From a virus: DNA of 40,652 nt. The position numbers and the translations under genes are program-made. This document shows, one piece after another, positions 6,453-13,774 of this stretch (positions within the stretch are counted from its first letter, which is position 1; every line of letters starts with the position of its first letter). The stretch lies in IMG/VR virus record IMGVR_UViG_3300030419_003974, positions 4,289 through 44,940 of that record; one strand, 5' to 3'. The notes under the pieces are model-generated. The model did not search any database. It was given only the letters and a program-made list of their open reading frames with translations, and was not told the origin of the DNA.

Positions 6453-7036
6453 TGATTATAAAAGATAAAAATAAACTAAAAGAAAAGTGTACACCTGTAT
6501 CTATAGAAGAAGGTGAAGAAATTGGTGTTAGATTATTACACGAATTAAGAGAATCGGAAAATGGTATTGGTTTGGCTGCAAATCAAATCGGTATCAATAA
6601 AAGAGTTTGTGTAATTAATGTAAAAGAACCATTGGTTTTAATCAATCCTAAAATAGTAAAACATTCAGAAGATAAATTTATATTTCCAGAGGGTTGTTTA
6701 TCCTTTCCTGATAAAAAAGTTAGAACTGCTAGATATAAAGATATAACTGTAGAAGCGGATAATCATAATGGTAAATTATTTTTTACAGCAGATAGTAAAG
6801 AAATAAATGATGCGTTTGAATGTGTTTGTGTTCAACACGAAATAGATCACCTTGATGGTATTACAATGTTTGATAGGGAGTTTAAACAAGAACCAATTGT
6901 TCGTGGTAAAAATGCTCCTGAAAAAATTGGTAGAAATACAAAAGTATTAATTAAAAAAGGTTCTGAAACAAAAACAATTAAATATAAAAAATTCAACAAA
7001 ATGTCGGAGGATGGATGGGTATTAGCAGAAGTATAA
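6452..7036 (+). CDS. def: Peptide deformylase
   Basis: All three deformylase motifs are present: GIGLAANQIG (38-47), EGCLS (80-84, metal-ligand Cys) and QHEIDH (HExxH 129-133). The enzyme removes the formyl group from the initiator Met of new proteins. Phage versions are common in marine T4-like phages and are thought to support synthesis of phage or photosystem proteins. At 194 aa it carries about 45 residues beyond the usual core, starting QEPIVRGKNAPEK and rich in Lys. The start is GTG, placed by the TAGTG overlap with the zinc-ribbon gene. Confidence 0.95.
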   Translation: MIIKDKNKLKEKCTPVSIEEGEEIGVRLLHELRESENGIGLAANQIGINKRVCVINVKEPLVLINPKIVKHSEDKFIFPEGCLSFPDKKVRTARYKDITVEADNHNGKLFFTADSKEINDAFECVCVQHEIDHLDGITMFDREFKQEPIVRGKNAPEKIGRNTKVLIKKGSETKTIKYKKFNKMSEDGWVLAEV

Positions 7037-7167
7037 AAGACTTCTTTTTAATAACACCTTTTTTGATAGCTTTTTTAATTGCTGTGATATTAAACACAAT
7101 TATTTATTTATTCCTTTCTTTAGGTGCTTTTATACTATTTATATATAAGAGGTTAAAATGGAGCTAG
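7015..7167 (+). CDS. Concealed small membrane protein (50 aa) overlapping two genes
   Basis: ATG 7015 lies inside the end of the deformylase gene in another frame, 4 nt after GGAGG (7006-7010). The frame runs through the 121-nt gap and ends in TAG at 7165-7167, inside the next gene. The product has a basic N-terminus (MGISRSIKD), about 35 hydrophobic residues that can form a helical hairpin, and ends FIYKRLKWS (positive-inside at both ends). It fills the gap precisely and has the best ribosome site nearby, so it is probably real. Function unknown. Confidence 0.6.
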   Translation: MGISRSIKDFFLITPFLIAFLIAVILNTIIYLFLSLGAFILFIYKRLKWS

Positions 7168-7550
7168 ATATGAAAAAAGATATTAAGAGTACTGATAAAA
7201 TATCAGAAGGAACTTTACACGAAATATTATTAGACATAAAATATCGATTAGAGCATCTTGAAGATATAGAAGCTGATAATAGAGCATTAATAGTAAAGAT
7301 GATTAAACAAGGTAATTCTATTGTTAAATTTCTAGCTCAAATTGATTTGGAAGCGGATGAACATATAGAAATGGAAGATATGAAACTTCCATCAATACAT
7401 AAACAAGGAACAATTGAATCTGAAAAGATGATGGATTTAAAAGAATTAATTGACGAGTTTATGGAAAAAAGAAAAGATTTACAAGAATTAGAAAAAGAAT
7501 TAAAAAAATACAAAGATGAGATAACACCTGGTCAAGTAGGTGAATCTTAA
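7158..7550 (+). CDS. Hypothetical coiled-coil protein (130 aa)
   Basis: A soluble, charged, helix-rich protein. Residues about 22-75 and 92-122 show heptad-like hydrophobic spacing (LHEILLDIKYRLEHLEDIEA and LIDEFMEKRKDLQELEKEL), so it likely forms a coiled coil. It overlaps the concealed membrane gene by 10 nt. ATG 7158 has AGAGG 5 nt upstream; ATG 7170 with GGAG at 7160-7163 is an equally good alternative start. No family recognised. It is the last gene of the unit that starts at 6048; no clear terminator follows. Confidence 0.65.
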   Translation: MELDMKKDIKSTDKISEGTLHEILLDIKYRLEHLEDIEADNRALIVKMIKQGNSIVKFLAQIDLEADEHIEMEDMKLPSIHKQGTIESEKMMDLKELIDEFMEKRKDLQELEKELKKYKDEITPGQVGES

Positions 7551-7566
7551 AAAAAATTATAGGTTT

Positions 7567-7683
7567 TCACATTTTATGTGATACTTATATACAATGGTTA
7601 TGAAAAAAAATTATATGCAAAAAAACACAAAAGAGATTCTGTCCTAGAATCTTATAATCCCTGGTTAATATACTTGTTATTAA
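7567..7683 (+). promoter_or_regulatory. Structured leader region of the porin-like gene
   Basis: The 219-nt gap before the porin-like gene holds three features. There is a 15-nt inverted repeat TCACATTTTATGTGA (7567-7581), which could be an operator next to TATATA (7586-7591). A hairpin follows, with AGATTCT (7634-7640) and AGAATCT (7646-7652). A second hairpin has TTAATA (7665-7670) and TATTAA (7678-7683). A 17-codon frame (ATG 7594, stop 7645-7647) ends inside the first hairpin, so a leader peptide is conceivable. The long leader and GGAG at 7761-7764 point to post-transcriptional control. Confidence 0.4.
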
Positions 7684-7769
7684 AATAAAATCCTTTGGGA
7701 AAGTTGTCTTTTTTTATGCATATAATATTAGTAAACAAGAGCAAAGTCACTTAATATAGGAGAGACTAA

Positions 7770-8576
7770 ATGAAGAATAGTATGAAAAACCTAATCGTTA
7801 TTACTACAATGTGTTTAGGATTGTTCGGAATAGTTATGGCTGAAGAAACTACTACATTAGCAGATGTTAATATTAGTGGTGAATTGAGTACTGACTTCAC
7901 TTTCGGAGATGAAAACACAACTACTTCACCTTATACAGGGTTAAGTTTTAGTGGTGATAGCTGGGTTATTAGTACAAATCTATCAGATGGTAGTGTAAAT
8001 GTTGAAGAAGCAAAATATAGTTGGAATGTTTCTGATAATGTTTCATTAACATTTGGTAGTCAAGCAGAACCATATGGGTTAGCTTGGGGTCTACATAGAC
8101 CTTCCAACAATTGGTTTGTATCGTCACCAAGAAATCATAGTATTGTAGATGGTATTGGTGTAAATGCTGATGTTGGATTTGTAGGCGTTGACTTCCTTTA
8201 TGGGGGAGGACCAGATGATTATTGGACATCTCGTGTGTCTTTTAATGTTGCTGGGCTTGGGATAGATTCTGAAATTGGACTATCGGTAAATAGTAACGAA
8301 GCTCAACTTTTAGATGTTTCAGTTAATGGTAGTATTTTTGAAACATCGTTTGAGTATGATTTGTCTGAAGAAGCAGACGGAGCGTATTGGGCTAGAGGTG
8401 TTGTAAAACCTTCTAGTTTTCAAGGTGCGTTCCTTCTTGTTGGATATGACTCCAACGAGGAAGTATTATACGGAGTTGGGTATAAATGTAATGATAACTT
8501 TAAATTATCAACGGAGTTTTCATCGGAAGACGAAGATGGTAAAGATATAGTTGTTAGAGCAAGTTATTCATTCTAA
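7770..8576 (+). CDS. Phage-encoded outer-membrane beta-barrel (porin-like) protein
   Basis: The N-terminus (MKNSMKNLIVITTMCLGLFG, cleavage after VMA) is a classic signal peptide. The mature 240 residues alternate polar and hydrophobic positions in strand-sized blocks with aromatic girdles and Gly/Asn turns. The chain ends in VVRASYSF, where the last Phe is the beta-signal read by the BAM complex. This fits a small outer-membrane barrel of about 8-12 strands, resembling host porin-like proteins. Phages rarely carry such genes; lambdoid phages carry a porin that changes receptor use. It could block superinfection or alter nutrient uptake. Family below the fold level is not recognised. Confidence 0.7.
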   Translation: MKNSMKNLIVITTMCLGLFGIVMAEETTTLADVNISGELSTDFTFGDENTTTSPYTGLSFSGDSWVISTNLSDGSVNVEEAKYSWNVSDNVSLTFGSQAEPYGLAWGLHRPSNNWFVSSPRNHSIVDGIGVNADVGFVGVDFLYGGGPDDYWTSRVSFNVAGLGIDSEIGLSVNSNEAQLLDVSVNGSIFETSFEYDLSEEADGAYWARGVVKPSSFQGAFLLVGYDSNEEVLYGVGYKCNDNFKLSTEFSSEDEDGKDIVVRASYSF

Positions 8577-8604
8577 TTAATAAATAAATCGTAGGAGAAA
8601 TATC

Positions 8605-8835
8605 ATGAATGTAAAAAGTATATTCGCAACAATCGGTGAGGTATTAGGTGGTATTAGTGGTGTTTTAGCATCATTAGTATCTGTTTCAATCTTATCAACT
8701 GTAATCTTTGGTTCAGGTTGGTTAGGTATTGATGTTGTAACTAATATCAGTAATCTTGTAGGTTCATTCTTAACAGGTGGAGTTACTGGATTATTAGTAC
8801 TTATTATATTATTGTCTTTATGGGATAATAAGTAA
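8605..8835 (+). CDS. Small two-helix membrane protein (76 aa)
   Basis: Two hydrophobic segments (about residues 11-36, rich in Gly/Ser/Val, and 47-72) are separated by a short Asp-containing loop, with DNK at the end. GTAGGAG precedes the ATG. It follows the porin-like gene by 28 nt and is closed by a strong terminator, so the two are probably one unit. Size and topology would suit a holin-like or envelope-modifying protein, but there is no lysis gene cluster beside it. No firm function. Confidence 0.6.
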   Translation: MNVKSIFATIGEVLGGISGVLASLVSVSILSTVIFGSGWLGIDVVTNISNLVGSFLTGGVTGLLVLIILLSLWDNK

Positions 8836-8862
8836 TAAGTGATATAAATCACATATAATAAT

Positions 8863-8898
8863 AAAATGGGTTTAATTGTAAAAAATTAGACCCATTTT
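8863..8898 (+). terminator. Rho-independent terminator after the porin unit
   Basis: AAAATGGGTTTAATT (8863-8877) pairs with AATTAGACCCATTTT (8884-8898), 15 bp with a single G-U pair, around a short A-rich loop. The A/T arms give a T-run at the 3' side. Confidence 0.85.
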
Positions 8899-8975
8899 AC
8901 ATTTAATTTGAAAGAAACCTAAATATATATTATATTTATAATAAACCAACAGAGGTTAATATAGGAGAAGTTATT

Positions 8976-9836
8976 ATGAGCAAATCAAAAAGTTCTCAAA
9001 AAAAGGTTTCACTTTCCGAATTAAATAATCATTCAATAAATAATAAACGACAAGCACTCAAAGATTTGAAGATGTTAAACTTCGATGAACTACAATTTAA
9101 AAATCCAGCACAGAAAAGATTCTATAAAACTATATCTGATAAAGATATAACATTTGGAATCGGACCAGCTGGTTGTGGTAAAACATATCTTTCTGTACAT
9201 AGAGCTTTAAGAGAGTTAGGTGATAAAGATAATCATATAGATGGTATCGTTATCGTTAAACCTCTTGTAGAAGCTGCGGGTGAAAAGATAGGTTATCTAC
9301 CAGGTGATGTAGAAGAAAAGACAGCACCATTTATGATGTCGTTTTATTACAATATGGAACAGATTATTGGTAAACAAAGATTACAAGTTCTAAAAGAAAG
9401 TAATGTCATTCAAGTAATACCATTAGCATTTATGAGAGGTATTACTCTAGCCAATAAATTCGTTATACTCGATGAAGCACAAAATGCTACACCTGAACAA
9501 ATCAAAATGTTTGTAACAAGAATCGGTGAACATAGTAAATATATAATCACAGGTGACTTGGAACAATCTGATATATCTAAACACAAAAGTGGTTTAGAAG
9601 ATGCAATCAAAAGATTTGCAGGAGTTCACGGAGTTGGGTTAGCATCATTTAAAGAAAAAGATGTTGTTAGACACTCATTAGTAAGAAGATTACTAAAGAG
9701 ATACAAACCATCTTTTAATATAATAGATGATGTTTCAGCCGAAAAAACTATCTCAATGTGGATACACGAAGAGGGATTAAATGCACCTGAAGATGGTTCA
9801 ATCGACAATCATTATTATAAAATGAAAAAAAATTAA
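8976..9836 (+). CDS. phoH: PhoH-like ATPase
   Basis: Walker A GPAGCGKT lies at residues 63-70 and Walker B FVILDEAQN near 161-169, followed by TPEQIKMFVTRIG and a sensor-like IITGDLEQSD. The order and length (286 aa) match the PhoH family, an RNA-linked P-loop ATPase found in most marine myoviruses and often used as a phage marker gene. The residues after about 215 form a C-terminal extension unlike bacterial PhoH. Its exact role in infection is not known. TAGGAG precedes ATG 8976. It lies between the terminator at 8898 and the promoter at 9845. Confidence 0.95.
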   Translation: MSKSKSSQKKVSLSELNNHSINNKRQALKDLKMLNFDELQFKNPAQKRFYKTISDKDITFGIGPAGCGKTYLSVHRALRELGDKDNHIDGIVIVKPLVEAAGEKIGYLPGDVEEKTAPFMMSFYYNMEQIIGKQRLQVLKESNVIQVIPLAFMRGITLANKFVILDEAQNATPEQIKMFVTRIGEHSKYIITGDLEQSDISKHKSGLEDAIKRFAGVHGVGLASFKEKDVVRHSLVRRLLKRYKPSFNIIDDVSAEKTISMWIHEEGLNAPEDGSIDNHYYKMKKN

Positions 9837-9844
9837 AAAAAAGC

Positions 9845-9874
9845 TTGACTTATATTGTATAAATTAGTTATATT
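9845..9874 (+). promoter_or_regulatory. Promoter, TTGACT-N18-TATATT
   Basis: TTGACT (9845-9850) and TATATT (9869-9874) are 18 nt apart, preceded by AAAAAAAAGC as at 6003. The ATG at 9903 follows with an ordinary leader containing GGAG at 9892-9895. Confidence 0.8.
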
Positions 9875-9902
9875 GTTACTATAATTAATATGGAGAATCT
9901 AT

Positions 9903-10403
9903 ATGATTAAATTACGATATGCGATTCTAGGAAGTATTATTCCTATGTTCGTAGTATTTTATTATTCAAATAATATAATCGATGATTTGTATGATGAAAT
10001 AAATACTTTAAAAAATAATGGTTATAGTGAATGTTTTGAACTACAGGAGTTTGATGTTACTGTAACTACTTATAATCCAACAAGAAGTCAAACCGATTCA
10101 ACACCAAATGAATTAGCTGATGGTACAACAATAAAACCCTGGAAAGCGACTCATTATAGATATGTAGCTTTATCAAGAGACTTATTATCTCGATGGGGTG
10201 GTCCATTTGAATATGGTGATTATGTTGTAATAGAAGGAACTGATGGTGGTAAATGGGATGGTGTATATCAAGTAAGAGATACGATGAATCCTAAATGGGT
10301 TAAAAGAGTAGACATACTCACAACAAATAGTAGATTTAAGTATACAGATGTTAAGATGTATAAGTATATAAAAATTAATGAAAGCATGGTGGATAATTCA
10401 TAA
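9903..10403 (+). CDS. Membrane-anchored 3D-domain (RlpA/MltA-like fold) protein
   Basis: A hydrophobic N-terminal helix (residues 6-22) works as anchor or signal, followed by a short coiled region. The rest begins VTVTTYNPTRSQ and has YVALSRDLL, GDYVVIEGT and VYQVRDTMNPKWVKRVDIL. This is the 3D double-psi barrel pattern with conserved Asp residues (candidates D93, D126 and D137), as in the catalytic part of lytic transglycosylase MltA and in cell-wall-active 3D proteins. A role in peptidoglycan cutting in the periplasm, as a lysis or spanin-region factor, is likely but unproven. It overlaps the next gene by TAATG. Confidence 0.65.
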   Translation: MIKLRYAILGSIIPMFVVFYYSNNIIDDLYDEINTLKNNGYSECFELQEFDVTVTTYNPTRSQTDSTPNELADGTTIKPWKATHYRYVALSRDLLSRWGGPFEYGDYVVIEGTDGGKWDGVYQVRDTMNPKWVKRVDILTTNSRFKYTDVKMYKYIKINESMVDNS

Positions 10404-10615
10404 TGAAAAAAATAATAAAAAAAATAAATAAATGGTTAATAACTTTTACTGATTTACTAACAAATGTTTTTGTATTCGCTGTAATATGTGGATTGTTATT
10501 TAATGACCCATTTGGAGTTATAAATACAATAAGTACATTAATTAGTAATGTAGGTGAAAAGGGATTAGCTGGATTTATTTCGTTAACAATAATAATCTTA
10601 ATTTATAGGAGATAG
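10403..10615 (+). CDS. Small membrane protein (70 aa)
   Basis: A basic N-terminus (MKKIIKKINKW) is followed by two hydrophobic segments (about 17-35 and 56-68) and a closing YRR, giving a positive-inside hairpin. Translation is coupled to the 3D-domain gene by TAATG. The pairing of a wall-active domain protein with a small helical hairpin protein is compatible with a lysis pair (holin-like), but no specific holin motif is seen. Confidence 0.55.
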   Translation: MKKIIKKINKWLITFTDLLTNVFVFAVICGLLFNDPFGVINTISTLISNVGEKGLAGFISLTIIILIYRR

Positions 10616-10616
10616 A

Positions 10617-10835
10617 ATGAAAACAATGATGAGTTTGGATGGTACTCAAATAGTTAGAGTATCAGATGAAAAAGCGTCTAGGTTATTTGAAGATGGTTAC
10701 AGATATGTAGCAAAATCAATCTGGAAAGAAAAGGTTCGTGATGTAAATAAATCAACAGAAGAAAAACCAACTAAAAAAACAAAAACAAATAAAATGTCTA
10801 AAGCCCAAAAAAGACATGCACGAAAATCTAAATGA
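10617..10835 (+). CDS. Small basic protein (72 aa)
   Basis: TAGGAG stands 6 nt before ATG 10617. The N-terminal half MKTMMSLDGTQIVRVSDEKA plus RLFEDGYRYVAKSIWKEK looks like a small folded unit. The C-terminal half is Lys/Thr-rich and disordered (KPTKKTKTNKMSKAQKRHAR), suggesting binding to nucleic acid or membranes. It overlaps the next gene by 4 nt (ATGA). Family unknown. Confidence 0.6.
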   Translation: MKTMMSLDGTQIVRVSDEKASRLFEDGYRYVAKSIWKEKVRDVNKSTEEKPTKKTKTNKMSKAQKRHARKSK

Positions 10836-11179
10836 TTAAATCACATTATATCGTATTGACGATATTAATATTCTTTTTAAATAACATAATAATATGGTAT
10901 CAACTAAATGGGCAATTAGTTTGGGGTTTTTGGAAAACTACCAAAGGTATTATTATTATGCTATCAATGGGAATTCCAATTAGTGGTTTATTTTATTTAG
11001 GCACTAAAATAGGTTATGAAGGATTTGGTACTTTATGGCCAGTTAGATTATTAGGATTCGCTACATCAATGGTAACCTTTCCAGCTATGACTTGGTTGTA
11101 TTTGGGTGAAATGGTAACTTTAAAAACAGGAATTTCAATATTATTAGCTATTATTATAATGCTATTGCAACTTATATAA
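10832..11179 (+). CDS. Four-helix membrane protein (115 aa)
   Basis: Four hydrophobic segments are visible: about residues 5-24, 38-57, 68-87 and 97-114, with short polar loops. The size and layout resemble small multidrug-resistance or DMT-type half transporters and other phage-encoded inner-membrane proteins, but no diagnostic motif (for example the SMR membrane Glu) is clear. It is coupled to the previous gene by ATGA and is the last gene before the GC-rich palindrome. Confidence 0.55.
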   Translation: MIKSHYIVLTILIFFLNNIIIWYQLNGQLVWGFWKTTKGIIIMLSMGIPISGLFYLGTKIGYEGFGTLWPVRLLGFATSMVTFPAMTWLYLGEMVTLKTGISILLAIIIMLLQLI

Positions 11180-11200
11180 GCAGCGCTGCAGCGCAGCAGC
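11180..11200. repeat. GC-rich palindromic element
   Basis: A 21-nt block made only of GC-rich triplets sits directly after the stop of the membrane protein, in otherwise very AT-rich DNA. It contains the perfect 12-bp palindrome GCGCTGCAGCGC (11183-11194) and the overlapping palindrome GCAGCGCTGC (11180-11189). No T-run follows, so it is not a normal terminator. Confidence 0.7.
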
Positions 11201-11234
11201 AATTAATAAATAATGAAAAATAATAAAATAATAC

Positions 11235-11264
11235 TTGACTCATATGCAAATTTATTCTTATATT
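11235..11264 (+). promoter_or_regulatory. Promoter, TTGACT-N18-TATATT, adjoining the start codon
   Basis: TTGACT (11235-11240), 18 nt, TATATT (11259-11264), then only 5 nt (AAACT) before ATG 11270. This is the head of the 11270-16862 operon. The -10 to ATG spacing of 5 nt is identical to that at 545 and 1316, and no ribosome site exists, so the transcript is probably leaderless. Confidence 0.8.
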
Positions 11265-11269
11265 AAACT

Positions 11270-12383
11270 ATGTTAAATAATTTTTTCGATATAAAAGACG
11301 ATTTTAATTTTGATACAGAGAAACAAAACTTTGTTGATAATCTTGATATGCTGAAATCAATGTCAGTTCAAGAATCTACTTTATATAAAAAATGGCAGGA
11401 ATTTAATAAAGATGAATATAAGATGAGAACTAAAGCTCATAAGTTTGATATTATCAAATCTAAACTTTGGAAACCAACCGATATCTACAACTATGACTTG
11501 ACTGTAAAGGAGATTCAATCTCTCGAACCAATTGTTGAGTTTACTAAAGATGCTGAAACTTGGACTATAGTCAGAAAACTAATTCACACAATGGATTGGA
11601 ATGCTAATCCAGGTAGAAATCAGAAATATTATGTTAAAGATAAGAATACAGGTAAAATACTTGGATTAATATCTTTAGGTTCAGATGTGACAACAATTAA
11701 AGTTAGAGATGATTACATTGGTTGGAAGAAAGATGACAAGTTTGTTGAACACAAATTAAATAATACAGCTATCGCTTCTACAATAGTTTGTGTTCAACCA
11801 CTTGGATTCAATATGTTAGGTGGTAAACTAATCGCAGCTCTTACCACTTGTTCAGATGTCAGGAATCAATGGAAGAAAGATTATGGCGATACATTAGTTG
11901 GTGTTACTACAACATCATTGTATGGAGCTCACTCTCAATACAATGGAATCCCACATTGGAAAACACTTGGTGAATCAGCTGGTAAGAAAATGGTTAAAAG
12001 AAAATCATCCAGAAGAACATCACAAGGCTGTTACAACAACAGGCCCTAAACAAAATGTTATCAACAGAATATTTAAACATCTTGAAATCAAAGGTAAAGA
12101 TTATGAACACGGATTCAAACGAGGTGTGTTCTTTGCTAATATGTATGAGAATGGTTTAGAGTATTTAAGAAATGAAATAGAAGATAAAGATTTAGTAATG
12201 AAACAAAAATATGTTTTGGATTATGATAGAATTAATTCTTGGTGGAAACCAAAAGCTATCAGAAGATACACAACATTATTTAATGATAATAGAATTAAAC
12301 CTGAGACATTATTTTATGGTGATGTAGTTGGAATGACTTGGGAACAATGTAAAGAAAAATACCTAAAGGAGGTAGGAAGATAG
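11270..12383 (+). CDS. DUF4338 (DruA-like) protein, interrupted by a +1 frameshift
   Basis: Frame 1 (from 11270) contains GKILGLISLGSDVTTIKVRD, YIGWKKDD, IVCVQPLGFNMLGGKLIAAL and TSLYGAHSQYNG followed by HWKTLGESAGK. These match the DUF4338 family, which includes DruA of the Druantia anti-phage system. After GKK at 11989 this frame degenerates and stops at 12049. The frame one base ahead continues sensibly from W (TGG 11991) as KENHPEEHHKAV and then to a stop at 12381-12383. Skipping one A of the AAAA run at 11987-11990 restores a 370-aa protein. This could be a sequencing or assembly error, a real mutation, or programmed +1 shifting. Biochemical role in phages unknown. Confidence 0.7.
12365..12373 (+). 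promoter_or_regulatory. Strong Shine-Dalgarno for the GTG-start DUF262 gene
   Basis: AAAGGAGGT, near-perfect complement of the 16S 3' end, lies 9 nt before GTG 12383 while the upstream frame is still being read. It fixes GTG as the start and suggests high translation. Confidence 0.85.
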
Positions 12384-13774
12384 TGGAATATAGAAAACAA
12401 AAAAACAAATATGACCAAGATTTAGAAACATATGTAGAAAGAAAAATAGGATTAGATTTAAGTTTTCAATCTAAAGGTAGATGGTCAGAATCGGATGAAG
12501 AGGATTTATTTGTAAGTTTAATGGAAGGTGATGTTATATCACAACATGTTTTAGTAAATTTAGAAAAGGCTTCAGTTAACGCTGAAAAAGAAACATCAAA
12601 AAAACTATTTAAAAAACATATGAAAAAAGGTTCAACTGATTTATCAATTGATAGTAATAATAGAAATCAAACATATAAAAAGATTATGAGTGATGAAAGA
12701 ATGTTAAGACCTGGTACATATTTGGATTTGAATGATAATGAATATATTATAAATGAAAAAACACCATTTAGTAAATTACCTAAACCATTACAAATGGTGA
12801 TTCGTAACTATCCAATACCCGTAGTAGAGTATACAAAAATTGAAAGACGGGGTTGTAAAAATGTATTTAAAAGAGTTAATAAAGGTGTTAACTTAAATGA
12901 CCAAGAACAGAGAAATGCTGAGGCTTCAGACATAGCCGAATATGTAAGAAACTATGCTACAAAATATGAAGATACATTTAAAACATTTATGTCAGATAAA
13001 AAAATAATGAGGAGAGGAAACGACCAGTTAATCGCTCAATGTGTTTATTTAGAGGCTATAGGAAATGAAACTAACCCATCAAACGCTCCACTAAATCAGA
13101 TGTATAATCCAGATGACGCTCGTGGAGTTGTGTTAACTAAATCTTGGAATAACACAGAAAAAATATTAAATAAAATTATGAAAATGATTAAAGATAATAA
13201 GTCACAGATAGAAGACAACTTTAAAGGTGTATCTTGGTTTATTGATTTATATAATTTTATATCTTATTTATCAAAAAATAATTTTAGAATTGATAATAAT
13301 AATGAATTATTTATTTGGTTTACGGATTCTCAAGTTGATAGAATAGGTAGTACTGAAGTTCTTTATGAGTGGATTACTAAACCTAAAGGTAAAAAACCAT
13401 ATACAATTAAAGAAACATTTCAATCTATGAGTGGTTCACAAAAAGATTTTTGTTTAATAAATAGAAATGAAAAAATTTTATATGATTTTTATAATACTTC
13501 AAACCTAATTGGAAATGGTATAGTATTTCAAATACCATCTGATGATTATTTTACTTATCAAGATAAATTAGAATTATGGAAAAGACAAGATGGTTTCGCG
13601 TATTGTCCAAAAACAAATAAACCTACAGATGTAAAAATACCAAAGGTTGAATTATTTAATTTTAAAAAATGGCAGGCTGATGCTATTATTCCAAGAGGAA
13701 GAAGTGGATACCATACTCTTGATAATGGACAATTAACAAGTGCATCAGACAACCAATCAGCGGGGTTAAAATAA
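12383..13774 (+). CDS. DUF262 (GmrSD-like) protein with degenerate HNH end
   Basis: Residues about 30-185 follow the DUF262 plan: GRWSESDEEDLFVSLMEGD, then IDSNNRNQT in place of the DGQQR-T loop, LPKPLQMVIRNYPIPVVEY, and VFKRVNKGVNLNDQEQRNAE (R-N-x-x-x-x-Q-E-x-R-N-A). The last 60 residues resemble an HNH nuclease end: QADAIIPRG, then YHTLDNGQL and SDNQSAG. The usual catalytic DH of that motif is DA (A434), and only one Cys is present. GmrSD-type proteins are type IV enzymes that restrict glucosylated DNA. Here the nuclease may be dead. GTG start, TAGTG overlap with the gene before and TAATG with the glycosyltransferase after. Confidence 0.7.
   Translation: MEYRKQKNKYDQDLETYVERKIGLDLSFQSKGRWSESDEEDLFVSLMEGDVISQHVLVNLEKASVNAEKETSKKLFKKHMKKGSTDLSIDSNNRNQTYKKIMSDERMLRPGTYLDLNDNEYIINEKTPFSKLPKPLQMVIRNYPIPVVEYTKIERRGCKNVFKRVNKGVNLNDQEQRNAEASDIAEYVRNYATKYEDTFKTFMSDKKIMRRGNDQLIAQCVYLEAIGNETNPSNAPLNQMYNPDDARGVVLTKSWNNTEKILNKIMKMIKDNKSQIEDNFKGVSWFIDLYNFISYLSKNNFRIDNNNELFIWFTDSQVDRIGSTEVLYEWITKPKGKKPYTIKETFQSMSGSQKDFCLINRNEKILYDFYNTSNLIGNGIVFQIPSDDYFTYQDKLELWKRQDGFAYCPKTNKPTDVKIPKVELFNFKKWQADAIIPRGRSGYHTLDNGQLTSASDNQSAGLK

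Noticed and set aside
7551-7769. tRNA gene in the porin leader
   Set aside because: Hairpins are present, but no cloverleaf with acceptor stem, T-loop GTTCRA or anticodon arm could be built.
11180-11200. Rho-independent terminator at the GC-rich palindrome
   Set aside because: No T-run on either side within the proper distance.
11898-12000. Start of a separate gene at ATG 11898
   Set aside because: The 30 residues before W are the out-of-frame reading of a conserved DUF4338 part; the following 130 residues continue that protein, so this is one gene with a frameshift.
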